Positions 7,084-17,402 of a stretch of DNA of 39,587 nucleotides are shown piece by piece. Origin of the DNA: Gemmatimonadota bacterium (GTDB lineage: Bacteria; Gemmatimonadota; Gemmatimonadetes; Longimicrobiales; Gaopeijiaceae); NCBI GenBank assembly GCA_029262115.1, contig JAJCZZ010000069.1, forward strand, positions 1 through 39,587. The letters run 5' to 3'. Made by a program: the position numbers and the translations under genes. Under the pieces are notes generated by a model. The model was not told where the DNA came from. It worked only from the letters and a program-made list of their open reading frames with translations, and did no database searches. How positions within the stretch are numbered: position 1 is the stretch's first letter; every line of letters starts with the position of its first letter.

Positions 7084-8781
7084 CTACCCGACAACCTCGG
7101 CCGCCTCCACCGTCGCGGGCAATTCGAGCGTAAACGTACTCCCCATGCCCAGCTCCGACTCCAGGGTCAGCGCTCCTCCGAGCACTCGCGCGAGCCGCCT
7201 GGAGATCGACAGGCCCAGGCCGGTGCCCATCTCGCCGTCCGGGCGAAGTTGAACGAACTCGTCGAACACCTTCTGGAGATTTTCCTCGGCAATGCCGGGG
7301 CCCTCGTCGATGACGTCGACGGCGGCACCTCCGTCCGCGCCCGCACGGCAGACGACCCGCACCGGATGACCCTTCCCGAACTTCACCGCGTTGGACAGAA
7401 GGTTCAGAAGGATCTGGCCGACCCGCCGATTGTCCGTTCGTAGTGGGAGGTGGTCCGGGGCTTCGAGTTCGAGCGTGGCCCCATTGTCGTCGGCCAACGG
7501 ACGGACCGTGTGGAAGAGCTCCTTCACCAGATCCGTGAGGTTCACGTCCGTGGGTGCCAACTCGAACTTGCCCGATTCGATCTTCGACAGATCGAGGATG
7601 TCGCTCACCAGTCCCAGGAGGTGATTGCTGACCGTCTGCACTCGCTCCAGGCTGGAACGCTGTGAGCCCGAAACCTCGCCGTATATCCCTTCGAGGATCA
7701 GCGCGTTGTAACCCAGGATGGCGTTGATCGGGGTCCTCAGTTCGTGGCTCATTGCCGAATAGAATCGACTCCGTTCCGCCATCGCCTCTTCCAACTGCGA
7801 CTGCCGGTCCTTCAACTTGGTGTGTACAGCCTCCAACTCCGTGAGCGAAGCGCGCAGAGCCTCCGCCTGGTCGCGCAGTTCCCGCTCGGTCTTCACCCGA
7901 TCGGAGATGTCGCGACCGATCAGCGTATACGTGTTCTCGGAGGGAAGCGGCACACCGGAAAGGGACGCCTCCACCGGGAAGGTGTCGCCATCCGGCCGGA
8001 GGGCCGTCAGAATGCGAGGGGCTCGAGCGGACTCCTCGTCCTCAGTGCCGTGCTCGGCACCGACCTGGACGCTGTCGATCCAGCTACGCAGGTCGTCGCG
8101 CGAGGTCGGATGGAAGAGCTCCTCGATGGCCCGGTCGTGGGCCTCCGACGATGGTATCCCGAAAACCCGGGACGCTTCCGTATTGAAAAAATCCACGACC
8201 CGGGACTCGCCAAACGTAATGATGGCCTCGGTCGCGGAGTCCACGACCAGCCGGAAGCGCGCTTCGGACTCGAACAACTCGTCCCGATGACGGATCTCGC
8301 GAGCCAGCACCTCCGCCTCATGGAGGGCCTCTTCCTGACGGCGAATTTGCTCGCCCTTTTGGAACAGGTCGACGAAAACGGCGACTTTGCCCCTCAGGAT
8401 GTCGGGCTGGAACGGCTTGAAGATGTAGTCCACCGCGCCCACGTCGTAGCCCCGGTACACATACTCATCGTCCTTGCTGATTGCCGTCAGGAAGATGATG
8501 GGCGTGGCCTTCGAGCGCTCGCGCGACTTGATGTACTCGGTGGCCTCGAAGCCGTCCATCCCCGGCATCTGGACATCCATGAGGATGACCGCGAAGTCGT
8601 TGGTGAGAACGGCCTTGAGCGCGTCGTCTCCCGACTCGGCCCGCGTGATCTGCAGGTCGAGTGGCTCGAGGACCGACTCGAGCGCGAGGAGATTCTCCGG
8701 ACGGTCGTCCACGATCAGAACATGGGGACGTGGGAGATCGACAGGCTCCGCGGGTTCCTCCAACGGACGGTCAGTATCCAT
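7084..8781 (-). CDS. Response regulator / PAS / histidine kinase
   Basis: A 565-residue cytoplasmic protein with an N-terminal receiver (about 20-135; phospho-acceptor Asp69 in LMDVQMPGMDG, Lys in IFKPFQP), a coiled coil (138-172), a PAS domain (174-300), a second coiled coil, HisKA with His346 in [13 protein letters not shown], and a HATPase domain with NLLSNAVKFGKG, DEGPGIAEE and [10 protein letters not shown]. It has no membrane segment. It can receive a phosphoryl group and also autophosphorylate, so it may act downstream of the giant kinase. The ATG at 8781 follows GAGGAG and overlaps the cheB end by 11 nt; a TTG at 8787 is an alternative. It is the last gene of the four-gene operon. No DNA-binding output domain is present. 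Confidence 0.9.
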   Translation of the reverse strand: MDTDRPLEEPAEPVDLPRPHVLIVDDRPENLLALESVLEPLDLQITRAESGDDALKAVLTNDFAVILMDVQMPGMDGFEATEYIKSRERSKATPIIFLTAISKDDEYVYRGYDVGAVDYIFKPFQPDILRGKVAVFVDLFQKGEQIRRQEEALHEAEVLAREIRHRDELFESEARFRLVVDSATEAIITFGESRVVDFFNTEASRVFGIPSSEAHDRAIEELFHPTSRDDLRSWIDSVQVGAEHGTEDEESARAPRILTALRPDGDTFPVEASLSGVPLPSENTYTLIGRDISDRVKTERELRDQAEALRASLTELEAVHTKLKDRQSQLEEAMAERSRFYSAMSHELRTPINAILGYNALILEGIYGEVSGSQRSSLERVQTVSNHLLGLVSDILDLSKIESGKFELAPTDVNLTDLVKELFHTVRPLADDNGATLELEAPDHLPLRTDNRRVGQILLNLLSNAVKFGKGHPVRVVCRAGADGGAAVDVIDEGPGIAEENLQKVFDEFVQLRPDGEMGTGLGLSISRRLARVLGGALTLESELGMGSTFTLELPATVEAAEVVG

Positions 8782-9355
8782 GGGCAAACTCCTCGGAGGG
8801 TGCGAACGCTCTCAGGACCTGCCCGATCTCGGCCAGGGACAGGACCTGCGCGTTCGGAACGGCGTCCAGTGCGGCCTCGGGCATGACGCGCGACTCGGCG
8901 GTAGTGGGATCCTGGATCAGAGCGGTGCCTCCCTCCGCTGCGACGCGGGCGAGCCCGCGTGACCCATCGCGATTGCCTCCCGTCAGGATGATGCCGGTCG
9001 TGCGGGCGCCGTAGGCGTCGGCAGCCGTTTCGAACAGAACATCGATGGAGGGGCGGCTGAAGCGCACCGGATCGTCGACCGACAGCGAAACGACGGGGCC
9101 GTCCACGAGGAGGTGGTATCCCGCGGGCGCGAGGTAGACTCTTCCCGCCAGCAGAGCGTCCTTGTCGTCGACGTCCCGGACGCCGCCGCCCAAGGCGGCT
9201 GCCAGGCCATGAGAGTCGTCACTTCGGTGAAGGGCGATGATCATGGCGAAGGGCCACTCCGCATCGCCTGGACCGAGGATCTTCCGCACCGCCTTGAGGC
9301 CACCCGTAGACGCCCCCACAACCACGAGGTGCGGAGCGGGGTGAGGAGCCCTCAT
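8771..9355 (-). CDS. cheB: CheB-type methylesterase, no receiver domain
   Basis: A 194-residue protein consisting only of the CheB catalytic domain. The triad is visible: Ser16 in VVVGASTGG, His43 in IIALHRS and Asp130 in IILTGGNRDGSRGL. CheB removes methyl groups from glutamyl methyl esters and deamidates glutamines in chemoreceptors. Here the usual N-terminal receiver is absent, so control must come from elsewhere, perhaps from the flanking kinases. Its ATG overlaps the cheR stop (ATGA, 9352-9355) and its 3' end overlaps the following kinase gene, implying translational coupling. No chemoreceptor, CheA or CheW gene is nearby. Confidence 0.9.
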   Translation of the reverse strand: MRAPHPAPHLVVVGASTGGLKAVRKILGPGDAEWPFAMIIALHRSDDSHGLAAALGGGVRDVDDKDALLAGRVYLAPAGYHLLVDGPVVSLSVDDPVRFSRPSIDVLFETAADAYGARTTGIILTGGNRDGSRGLARVAAEGGTALIQDPTTAESRVMPEAALDAVPNAQVLSLAEIGQVLRAFAPSEEFAHGY

Positions 9356-10203
9356 GCCACCACCTTCCGGTAGATGCGCTGCTCCGCATCGAGGGACTCG
9401 TAGCGGGGCTCCGAGCGGTGCGTACGCAGCGACTCGCGCGTCCCCAGCGCGAGCACGCCCAGTCGCACGAGGCTCTCGTCGAACAGCTTGTGAACGCGGT
9501 CCTGCAGGGAGCGATCGAAATAGATCATGACGTTGCGGCAGACGATGGCCGTGAACTCGGCGAACGCCCCATCCATCGCGAGGTTGTGACGCGTGAAGAG
9601 CGCCCTCTCACCGAGAAAGCCCCTCAGGCGCGCGCTCTCGTAGGCCGCCGTATAGTAGTCCGAGAGGGAGCCATTGCCTCCCGCTGCCAGATAACCCCGT
9701 GAATAGTCCTTCATCTTGTGAAGCGGATAGATCCCCTCCCGGGCGAGAGCGAGCGCGTCCTCATCGATGTCCGTGGCGTAGATCCGGGTTCGAGCCAGCA
9801 GCCCCTCCTCGTGGAGCAGGATCGCCATCGAATAGACTTCCTCCCCTGTAGAGCATCCGGCGTGCCAGATCCGAACATACGGGTACGTCCGTAGAAGCGG
9901 CGCGACGTGGGTACGGAAGGACCGGTAGAAGCCCGGGTCGCGAAACATCGACGTGACGTTGACCGTCAGCGTCGACAGTAGTCGCTGCATGGCAGCCTCT
10001 TCGTGGAGCACCCGGTCCTGCACACCGCTGACCGTCCGGACGCCCTCTTCGTCCACGAACTTCCGCACGCGCCTCGTCAACGACGCCCGGGCGTAGGAGC
10101 GGAAGTCCAGGCCGTAGTGTCGGAACACAGCCTCGAGCAGTGCGTCGATCTCGATCTGCTCGAGAACGGTATTCACGGAGTCCACGGCCGCCACAGTCGT
10201 CAC
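9352..10203 (-). CDS. cheR: CheR-type protein-glutamate methyltransferase
   Basis: A 283-residue SAM-dependent methyltransferase of the CheR family. The N-terminal helical domain spans about 12-90 ([26 protein letters not shown]). The catalytic domain shows [15 protein letters not shown] (112-126) for SAM binding, [10 protein letters not shown] (142-151) and [11 protein letters not shown] (220-230). The product in classical systems is glutamate methyl ester on receptor helices. No TPR tail is fused. The GTG at 10203 is chosen because it overlaps the TGA of the giant kinase gene as GTGA, a typical coupling arrangement; the frame stays open further upstream inside that gene. The methylation target is unknown; the poly-HAMP kinase made from the same transcript is one candidate. 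Confidence 0.9.
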   Translation of the reverse strand: MTTVAAVDSVNTVLEQIEIDALLEAVFRHYGLDFRSYARASLTRRVRKFVDEEGVRTVSGVQDRVLHEEAAMQRLLSTLTVNVTSMFRDPGFYRSFRTHVAPLLRTYPYVRIWHAGCSTGEEVYSMAILLHEEGLLARTRIYATDIDEDALALAREGIYPLHKMKDYSRGYLAAGGNGSLSDYYTAAYESARLRGFLGERALFTRHNLAMDGAFAEFTAIVCRNVMIYFDRSLQDRVHKLFDESLVRLGVLALGTRESLRTHRSEPRYESLDAEQRIYRKVVA

Positions 10204-13200
10204 GCGTGCAGCCACACACGCATGAGCTCCAATAGCTGGTCCGTGTCGACCGGTTTGGTAACGTACTCCGAACAGCCAGCCTCCAGGCACGCTTCCCGAT
10301 CCGCCTTGGTCGCTCGAGCGGTGACCGCAATGATCGGGAGCGACCGCAGATCTGGGAGCTCCCGGATAGCCATGGTGGTCTCGAAGCCGTCCATCCCCGG
10401 CATCATGATGTCCATCAGAACCATGTGAAATGCGCTGTCCTCTCGAAGCTTGTCGACGGCCTCCCGCCCGCTCTCGGCGAACTCGACCGTCATCCCCCTG
10501 CTCTCCAACAGGCTACTGAGCGCAAAGATGTTTCGGACGTCGTCGTCCACGATCAACACGCGCTTGCCGCTGAAGACCGCGTCGGCACCGTGGAACTGCC
10601 GAAGCAGCGCCTGTTGTGGAGGCGACAGTTGTGCTTCGACCCGATGGAGGAACAGGGCGGTCTCATCCAGCAGGCGCTCCGGACTCCGCGCGTCCTTGAG
10701 AATGATCGTCTCGGCGTATCTCCGCAGAGAGGTCTCCTCCTCCTCGGAGAGTTCCCGACCCGTGTAGATGACGACCGGCAAGTTCACAATATCGGGCGCT
10801 TCGTCGAGGCGTCGCAGCACCTCCAGCCCGTCGAGATCCTTCAGACCGAGATCCAGGACCATACAGTGGAAGGTCTCCTCCCCGAGCGCCGCCAGCGCCT
10901 CCTCACCGGAGGTCGCGACACGGATCTCCAGGTCCTCGTGGCCGAGCAGTTCGACGATGCTGTCGGCCTGAGCGGCGTCGTCCTCCACCACGAGCAAGCG
11001 CCGAATCGGCTCCAGCGTGAAGGCGGTCATGCGATCGAACGCCTCGTCCAGCGCCTCCCGACTGATCGGCTTTTCGAGGTGGGCGAGGGCCCCCCGCTCG
11101 AGCACCGCACGCGACTCGTCCCAGACGGACACGACGTGCACGGGGATGTGCCGCGTGTCAGGATGGCTCTTCAGTCGGTCCAGAATGGTCCACCCGTCGG
11201 CGCCAGGAAGTTCGATGTCCAGTGTGATGGCATCCGGACGGTACGCGTGCGCCAGGTGAAGCCCCGATTCGCCGTCGATGGCTACGATGCCCTTGAAGCC
11301 CTTCGCTCGAGCCGTATCGAGGAGGATCCGAGCGAATTTTCGATCGTCTTCCACGATGAGAACCGTCTTGTCCTCGGGCGTGATATCCTCCCGGTCGTCC
11401 GGGATCGGGCTCGCCTTCAGTTCCGAATCGGTGGGGGTACGCACCGGGCGGGATGCCGTGGAACCAGGCACGCGTTTCGGTGACGTCTGGCGCGCGGTCG
11501 TGCTCCTGGCATTGTCCCAGGTCTCGGGCAGGAAGAGCGTGAAGGTGCTACCCTCTCCCGGGGTGCTGGACAGAGCCAACTCGCCCCCGAGAAGATCTGC
11601 CAACTCGCGGGAGATCGAGAGGCCGAGCCCCGTGCCGCCGAACTCGCGGCTGGTGGTCCCGTCTTCCTGTTGGAACGCCTCGAAGACGAGGCGCTGCTTA
11701 TCCGGAGCAATACCGATTCCGGTGTCGTGTACATCGAAGGCGATGACCGACTCAGCGTTGTTCAACGACGCGTGCCGGTAAGGGCCACGGTCCTTCGCGC
11801 GGTCGATGGCGAGTTCGACGCTTCCCTCGCGGGTGAACTTGAACGAGTTGGACAGGAGGTTCTTGAGGATCTGCTGAAGCCGCTTCCCGTCCGTGTGGAT
11901 CGACTCGGGCAACGACTCACCGAAGGAGACCGAGAACTCGAGCCCTTCCTCTTCGGCAACCGGCTCGAAGCTGCGCATCATCGAGTCGCGAAGCTCCTCC
12001 ATCAGCACGTCGGAGACCCGAATCTCGAGCTTGCCCGCCTCGACCTTCGCCAGGTCGAGGACATCGTTGATCAGGGTGATCAGGTCCTTGCCCGAGGCCA
12101 TGATGGTCTGGGCGTATTCAAGCTGCTTGTCGGTGAGGTTGCCCTGCTCGTTGTCCTGGAGTCGGCCGGCCAGGATCAACAGGCTGTTGAGCGGCGTCCG
12201 CAACTCGTGCGACATGTTCGCGAGGAATTCGCTCTTGTACTTGGAGGTCAGCGCCAGTTGGCTGGCCTTCTCCTCCAGTTCCACCCGAGCCGTTTCCACT
12301 TCCCTGTTCTTCTGCTCGACCTTGTCGTTCTGCTCAGCCAGCAGGTTCGCCTTCTCCTCCAGCTCCTCGTTCACCTGCTGCAACTCCTCCTGCTGCTCCT
12401 TCAGGAGTTCCTCCGAGGCGCGTAGGCTCTCCGCCTGCTGCTCCAGATCCGAATTCGAGCGGCGGAGTTCTTCCTGCTGCTGCTGGAGTTCCTGCGACTG
12501 GCTCTGGAGCTCCTCCGTGAGGGACCGTGACTGACGCAGCAGCATTTCCGTGCGCGTGTTGGCCTGGATCATGTTGATGACCACGCCCACCGTCTCCGCA
12601 AGCTGGTCGAGCAGGGTCAGGTGGTTGTCGCTGAACTCCGAGAAGGAGGCCAGCTCGACGACTGCCTTGACCTGATCCTCGAACAGGACGGGCATGACCA
12701 GAATGTTGCGAGGCGGTGCCTCGCCGAGCCCGGAACTGATCTGGATGTAGTCGTCCGGTACCTTCGTCAACAGGATCGATTTTTTCTCGAGCGCGGCCTG
12801 CCCGACCAGCCCTTCGCCGGGTGAGAACCTGTTGGCGACGTGCTTCCGCTTCTGGTACCCGTAGGACGCCAGGAGCTGAAGTGCCTCGGAGTCGGTTCCC
12901 GTGGTGACCGCCGTCGACTCCTCGCCAGACCGTGACGCACTCCCCTGGCTGACGAAGAAGGCCCCGTGCTGGGCCTCCACGAGAGGCGTCAACTCCGACA
13001 TGAGCAAGGAGGTCACCGACTCCAGGTCTTTGTGGCCCTGCATCATGCGGGAGAACTGGGCGAGATTCGTCTTCAACCAGTCCTGCTCTTCGTTCTTTTC
13101 GGTGGTCTCCCGGAGGTTCGAGATCATCACGTTCAAGCTGCGGCGAAGCTCGTCGACTTCTCCCTGGGCCTCGACCGTAATCGACCGGGTCAGGTCTCCC

Positions 13201-16200
13201 TGCGTGACCGCGGCGGCCACCTCAGCAATGGCCCGGACCTGAATCGTGAGGTTGTTGGCGAGCTGGTTCACGTTGTCCGTGAGCGCCCTCCACGTGCCAT
13301 CGGCGTCCGGCACGTTCGCCTGCCCGCCCAGCTTCCCTTCCGTGCCCACCTCCCGGGCTACCCGCGTGACCTCGGACGCGAACGCACCGAGCTGGTCGAC
13401 CATGGCGTTGATCACCTCCTTGATCTGGAGGATCTCGCCCTTGGCGTCGACCATGATCTTCTGGCTCAAGTCGCCGTTGGCAACCGCCGTCGCGACCGTC
13501 GAAACGTCGCGAAGCTGAACCGTCAGGTTCCCCGCCATGGCGTTTACGCTTTCGGTCAGATCTTTCCATGTGCCACCGACATCCGGCACGTGCGCCTGGC
13601 CGCCGAGTTGGCCTTCCGTGCCCACCTCTCGCGCCACGCGCGTGACCTCGTCACCGAAGACGCGCAGCCGGTCGACCATGGCGTTGATGACGTTTTTGAT
13701 CTGGAGGATCTCGCCCTGCGCGTCCACCTTGATCTTCTGGCTCAGGTCACCGTTTGCGACCGCGGTCGCAACGGACGAGACATCGCGTAGCTGAACGGTC
13801 AGGTTGCCCGCCATCGCGTTCACATTGTCGGTCAGATCCTTCCACGTACCCGCGACCCCGGGCACCTCGGCCTGTCCGCCCAGGATCCCTTCGGTTCCGA
13901 CCTCCCGGGCCACTCGGGTCACCTCGTCGGCGAAGACGCCGAGCCGGTCCACCATGGCGTTGATCACGTCCTTGATCTGGAGGATCTCGCCGCGTGCGTC
14001 GACGGTGATCTTCTGGCTCAGGTCGCCGTTGGCCACCGCGGTAGCGACGTACGAGACGTCGCGGAGCTGGACGGTCAGGTTGCCCGCCATCGCGTTGACG
14101 TTGTCGGTCAGATCCTTCCACGTGCCCGCGACGCCCGGCACTTCCGCCTGACCGCCGAGGATTCCCTCGGTACCGACCTCGCGTGCCACCCTCGTCACCT
14201 CGTCACCGAAGACGCCGAGCTGATCGACCATCGTGTTGATGGTGTTTTTCAGCTCCAGGATCTCTCCCTGGGCGTCGACCGTGATCTTCTGGCTCAGGTC
14301 GCCGGTCGCGACCGCCGTGGTCACCAGGGCGATGTTGCGCACCTGATCCGTCAGATTCGTGGCGAGCGCGTTTACGCTCTCGGTCAGATCCTTCCACGTG
14401 CCGTCCACCCCCGGCACCTCCGCCTGCCCACCGAGCTGGCCCTCGCTCCCGACCTCCCGGGCCACGCGCGTGACCTCGTCTCCGAAGAGGCCGAGCTGAT
14501 CCACCATCGCGTTGATCACATTCTTGATCTGGAGGATTTCGCCCTGCGCGTCGACCGTGATCTTCTGGCTCAGGTCTCCCGCGGCCACCGCAGTGGCGAC
14601 GTACGAGACGTCACGGAGCTGAACGGTCAGGTTGCCCGCCATCGCGTTGACGTTGTCGGTCAGATCCTTCCAGGTACCGGCGACGCCCGGCACCTCGGCC
14701 TGTCCGCCGAGCTGGCCTTCCGTGCCCACTTCTCGAGCCACCCGCGTTACCTCGTCGGCAAAGACGCCGAGTCGGTCCACCATGGCGTTGATCACGTCCT
14801 TGATCTGGAGGATCTCGCCCTGTGCGTCGACGGTGATCTTCTGACTCAGATCTCCGTTCGCCACGGCGGTCGCCACCGAAGACACGTCGCGGAGCTGAAC
14901 GGTCAGGTTGCCCGCCATCGCGTTCACGTTGTCGGTCAGGTCCTTCCACGTTCCCGCGACCCCCGGTACGGCCGCCTGGCCACCGAGGATCCCCTCGGTC
15001 CCCACCTCGCGGGCGACTCGAGTCACCTCGTCGCCGAAGGTGCCGAGCTGATCCACCATCGTATTGATGGTGTCCTTGAGCTCCAGGATCTCTCCCTGGG
15101 CGTCTACGGTGATCTTCTGACTCAGGTCACCGGTCGCGACCGCCGTCGTGACCAGGGCGATGTTGCGCACCTGATCCGTCAGATTGGTCGCAAGCGCGTT
15201 CACGCTGTCGGTCAGATCCTTCCAGGTACCCGCAACACCCGGAACCTCGGCCTGGCCGCCGAGCTGCCCTTCGCTCCCGACTTCCCGGGCCACACGCGTC
15301 ACCTCGTCTCCGAAGATCCCGAGCTGATCCACCATCGCGTTGATCACGTTCTTGATCTGCAGGATCTCACCCTGCGCATCGACCGTGATCTTCTGACTGA
15401 GGTCTCCGTTCGCCACCGCCGTTGCCACGGACGACACGTCACGGAGCTGCACGGTGAGGTTGCCCGCCATCGCATTCACGTTGTCGGTCAGGTCCTTCCA
15501 CGTTCCCGCGACCCCAGGTACGGCCGCCTGGCCGCCCAGGATCCCTTCCGTCCCCACTTCGCGCGCGACCCGCGTCACCTCGTCGCCGAACACACCGAGC
15601 TGGTCGACCATCGTGTTGATGGTGTCCTTGAGCTCCAGAATCTCTCCCTGGGCGTCGACGGTGATGGTCTGGCTCAGGTCCCCGTTCGCCACGGCCGTCG
15701 TCACGAGGGCGATGTTACGGACCTGATCCGTCAGATTGGTCGCGAGCGCGTTTACGCTGTCGGTCAGGTCCTTCCACGTACCGGCCACGCCCGGCACCTC
15801 GGCCTGGCCGCCGAGCTTACCCTCCGTGCCCACCTCCTGCGCCACCCGGGTGACCTCATCGCCGAACAGGCCGAGCTGGTCCACCATGGCGTTGATCACG
15901 TTCTTGATCTGCAGGATCTCGCCACGAGCATCCACGGTGATCTTCTGGCTCAGGTCTCCGTTGGCGACCGCCGTCGCTACCGAGGAGACATCGCGGAGCT
16001 GGACGGTCAGGTTACCCGCCATCGCGTTCACGTTGTCGGTCAAATCTTTCCAGGTTCCCGCGACGCCCGGGACATCCGCCTGTCCGCCCAGGATGCCTTC
16101 CGTACCCACCTCGCGCGCCATTCGCGTGACCTCGTCACCGAACACGCCGAGCTGATCGACCATGGTGTTGATTGTGTTCTTCAGCTCCAGGATCTCGCCC

Positions 16201-17291
16201 TGTGCGTCGACCGTGATCTTCTGGCTCAGGTCGCCGGTGGCAACCGCCGTGGTCACCAGGGCAATGTTGCGGACCTGATCCGTGAGGTTGGCCGCCATGG
16301 CGTTCACGCTCTCGGTCAGGTCCTGCCAGATGCCCGCCATGCCAGGGACGTCGGCCTGTCCCCCCAGCACACCCTCGGTGCCGACTTCGCGGGCCACACG
16401 CGTGACCTCGTCGGCGAACAGGGCAAGCTGGTCGAGCATCTTGTTGACCGTGGTCGAGACCCGCAGGAACTCGCCCTCGAGCGGCTGGCCGTCCCGCTCC
16501 TCGGGCATCTGCGAGCTCAGGTCGCCGGACACCACGGCCGCGAGCACTCGCGACACTTCGATGGTCGGATGCGCCATGTCGTCGATCAACCGGTTGACCG
16601 CGCTGACCGTCTCCTCCCACCCACCGGACACGCCGGCGATGACCGCACGATCCGTCAAGTGGCCATGCTCCCCCACCGACTCGGCAACCCGGCGCAGTTC
16701 ATACGAGACCGACTCGTCCTGCTCCGCGAGCCGGTTGAAGGCGCGGGCGAGTTCTCCGTGGACACCCTCGGCGTCCTCGGACAGGCGCGTCTCGAACTGC
16801 CCGACGTGGAGCGACCGGAGACCTTCCAAAAGGTCGGCGAGTGGATCGCCCGACTTCACAACGCGACGCGGGGGAAGCTGGACCTGCGAGCCCCTCCGCC
16901 TCTGGCGGCGGCGCTTGGGGGCCTTGCCTGAAGCGGGCGCCGGCGGCGCGGCCTCGACTTGGTCCGACGCCCGGGCCCTGGCGGCATCCCTAGCCTTGAC
17001 CGCCTTCTTGGCGGCGGACTTCCTCGCGGCGGGCTTCTTGTCCGCCGACTTCTTCGCCGCGGGCTTCTTGGCGGCCGACTTCTTCGCCGCCGTATTGGCC
17101 GCCGATTTCTTCGCGACAGGCTTCTTGGTCGCGGATTTCTTGGCCGCAGACTTCCTGGTCGCAGACTTCTTGGCAGCCGGCTTTTCGCCCGTCGACTTCC
17201 CAGTCGTCGCGTCCGTCGCCTGAGCTACGGGATCGGTCGACCCCTTTCCATTTTTGGTATCGGTTGGCTTCGAGTCGCGTTCGTCTGCCAT
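10200..17291 (-). CDS. Giant poly-HAMP (Nik1-like) hybrid histidine kinase
   Basis: A 2363-residue protein without membrane segments. Order: Lys/Ala/Ser-rich histone H1-like tail with AAKKSA-type repeats (37-100) and a basic patch KRRRQRRR (126-133); divergent HAMP-like segments (150-288); twelve tandem 92-residue HAMP units (289-1392); GAF (about 1425-1575); Gln/Glu-rich coiled coil (1580-1685); HisKA with His1695 in [11 protein letters not shown]; HATPase (about 1795-1922; [30 protein letters not shown]); and three receivers with Asp2025, Asp2147 and Asp2294. The HAMP units closely resemble the 90-residue repeats of fungal group III kinases (Nik1/Os-1), which sense osmotic and envelope stress from the cytoplasm. 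A His-Asp relay through several receivers is expected; no Hpt domain is seen. The ATG at 17291 has only a weak, distant GAGG. It is the first gene of an overlapping operon with cheR, cheB and a second kinase. Confidence 0.93.
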   Translation of the reverse strand: MADERDSKPTDTKNGKGSTDPVAQATDATTGKSTGEKPAAKKSATRKSAAKKSATKKPVAKKSAANTAAKKSAAKKPAAKKSADKKPAARKSAAKKAVKARDAARARASDQVEAAPPAPASGKAPKRRRQRRRGSQVQLPPRRVVKSGDPLADLLEGLRSLHVGQFETRLSEDAEGVHGELARAFNRLAEQDESVSYELRRVAESVGEHGHLTDRAVIAGVSGGWEETVSAVNRLIDDMAHPTIEVSRVLAAVVSGDLSSQMPEERDGQPLEGEFLRVSTTVNKMLDQLALFADEVTRVAREVGTEGVLGGQADVPGMAGIWQDLTESVNAMAANLTDQVRNIALVTTAVATGDLSQKITVDAQGEILELKNTINTMVDQLGVFGDEVTRMAREVGTEGILGGQADVPGVAGTWKDLTDNVNAMAGNLTVQLRDVSSVATAVANGDLSQKITVDARGEILQIKNVINAMVDQLGLFGDEVTRVAQEVGTEGKLGGQAEVPGVAGTWKDLTDSVNALATNLTDQVRNIALVTTAVANGDLSQTITVDAQGEILELKDTINTMVDQLGVFGDEVTRVAREVGTEGILGGQAAVPGVAGTWKDLTDNVNAMAGNLTVQLRDVSSVATAVANGDLSQKITVDAQGEILQIKNVINAMVDQLGIFGDEVTRVAREVGSEGQLGGQAEVPGVAGTWKDLTDSVNALATNLTDQVRNIALVTTAVATGDLSQKITVDAQGEILELKDTINTMVDQLGTFGDEVTRVAREVGTEGILGGQAAVPGVAGTWKDLTDNVNAMAGNLTVQLRDVSSVATAVANGDLSQKITVDAQGEILQIKDVINAMVDRLGVFADEVTRVAREVGTEGQLGGQAEVPGVAGTWKDLTDNVNAMAGNLTVQLRDVSYVATAVAAGDLSQKITVDAQGEILQIKNVINAMVDQLGLFGDEVTRVAREVGSEGQLGGQAEVPGVDGTWKDLTESVNALATNLTDQVRNIALVTTAVATGDLSQKITVDAQGEILELKNTINTMVDQLGVFGDEVTRVAREVGTEGILGGQAEVPGVAGTWKDLTDNVNAMAGNLTVQLRDVSYVATAVANGDLSQKITVDARGEILQIKDVINAMVDRLGVFADEVTRVAREVGTEGILGGQAEVPGVAGTWKDLTDNVNAMAGNLTVQLRDVSSVATAVANGDLSQKIKVDAQGEILQIKNVINAMVDRLRVFGDEVTRVAREVGTEGQLGGQAHVPDVGGTWKDLTESVNAMAGNLTVQLRDVSTVATAVANGDLSQKIMVDAKGEILQIKEVINAMVDQLGAFASEVTRVAREVGTEGKLGGQANVPDADGTWRALTDNVNQLANNLTIQVRAIAEVAAAVTQGDLTRSITVEAQGEVDELRRSLNVMISNLRETTEKNEEQDWLKTNLAQFSRMMQGHKDLESVTSLLMSELTPLVEAQHGAFFVSQGSASRSGEESTAVTTGTDSEALQLLASYGYQKRKHVANRFSPGEGLVGQAALEKKSILLTKVPDDYIQISSGLGEAPPRNILVMPVLFEDQVKAVVELASFSEFSDNHLTLLDQLAETVGVVINMIQANTRTEMLLRQSRSLTEELQSQSQELQQQQEELRRSNSDLEQQAESLRASEELLKEQQEELQQVNEELEEKANLLAEQNDKVEQKNREVETARVELEEKASQLALTSKYKSEFLANMSHELRTPLNSLLILAGRLQDNEQGNLTDKQLEYAQTIMASGKDLITLINDVLDLAKVEAGKLEIRVSDVLMEELRDSMMRSFEPVAEEEGLEFSVSFGESLPESIHTDGKRLQQILKNLLSNSFKFTREGSVELAIDRAKDRGPYRHASLNNAESVIAFDVHDTGIGIAPDKQRLVFEAFQQEDGTTSREFGGTGLGLSISRELADLLGGELALSSTPGEGSTFTLFLPETWDNARSTTARQTSPKRVPGSTASRPVRTPTDSELKASPIPDDREDITPEDKTVLIVEDDRKFARILLDTARAKGFKGIVAIDGESGLHLAHAYRPDAITLDIELPGADGWTILDRLKSHPDTRHIPVHVVSVWDESRAVLERGALAHLEKPISREALDEAFDRMTAFTLEPIRRLLVVEDDAAQADSIVELLGHEDLEIRVATSGEEALAALGEETFHCMVLDLGLKDLDGLEVLRRLDEAPDIVNLPVVIYTGRELSEEEETSLRRYAETIILKDARSPERLLDETALFLHRVEAQLSPPQQALLRQFHGADAVFSGKRVLIVDDDVRNIFALSSLLESRGMTVEFAESGREAVDKLREDSAFHMVLMDIMMPGMDGFETTMAIRELPDLRSLPIIAVTARATKADREACLEAGCSEYVTKPVDTDQLLELMRVWLHA
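13116..16427 (-). repeat. Twelve tandem 276-bp repeats encoding HAMP units
   Basis: Twelve in-frame units of 92 codons encode residues 289-1392 of the giant kinase, each starting near L-x-x-F-x-D-E-V-T-R and ending INAMVDQ or INTMVDQ. Two versions occur. Type A has [15 protein letters not shown] and ELKNTINTM; type B has [15 protein letters not shown] and QIKNVINAM. The order is A-B-A-B-A-B-B-A-B-B-B followed by a divergent last unit. Units 3-4 and 5-6 are near copies of each other, pointing to duplication of 184-codon A-B pairs. DNA identity between units is high, so copy number could vary by recombination or be miscounted by short-read assembly. Confidence 0.9.
16992..17183 (-). other. Coding repeat for histone H1-like Lys/Ala tail
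   Basis: Codons 37-100 of the giant kinase encode about a dozen degenerate copies of a 4-6 residue motif of the AAKKSA/AAKKPA type, resembling bacterial and eukaryotic H1 C-terminal tails. The segment is strongly basic, probably disordered, and is followed by a second basic cluster (126-133). Such tails bind DNA or other polyanions. Tethering a sensor kinase to the nucleoid is an inference. Confidence 0.8.
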
Positions 17292-17370
17292 CGGGTCGTC
17301 AGCCTCGTGGGGGCGGGTGACGCAGCGACGTTCACCCTGGGTCGGATTTGGGCCTGAAGTTCATACAGCA

Positions 17371-17393
17371 TAAAAGGGACCGTTTCTCGTCCC
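17371..17393 (-). terminator. Candidate intrinsic terminator after hydrolase gene
   Basis: Read on the minus strand, gggac-N8-gtccc is followed directly by TTTTA, about 10 nt after the hydrolase stop. The stem is only 5 bp but GC-rich. It would separate the hydrolase transcript from the kinase operon that starts at 17291 on the same strand. Confidence 0.45.
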
Positions 17394-17402
17394 GAGGACG
17401 AA

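Noticed and set aside
7744-8886. 380-residue plus-strand frame over the receiver-PAS-kinase gene
   Set aside because: Antisense shadow; the minus strand has complete receiver, PAS and kinase motifs.
12966-13790. Plus-strand frames with repeated HV-type motifs across the HAMP array
   Set aside because: They are repetitive only because the minus-strand coding repeats are; no independent start signals or domains.
13116-16427. Possible CRISPR or satellite array
   Set aside because: The 276-bp units are in-frame protein-coding HAMP repeats with no short repeat/unique spacer pattern.
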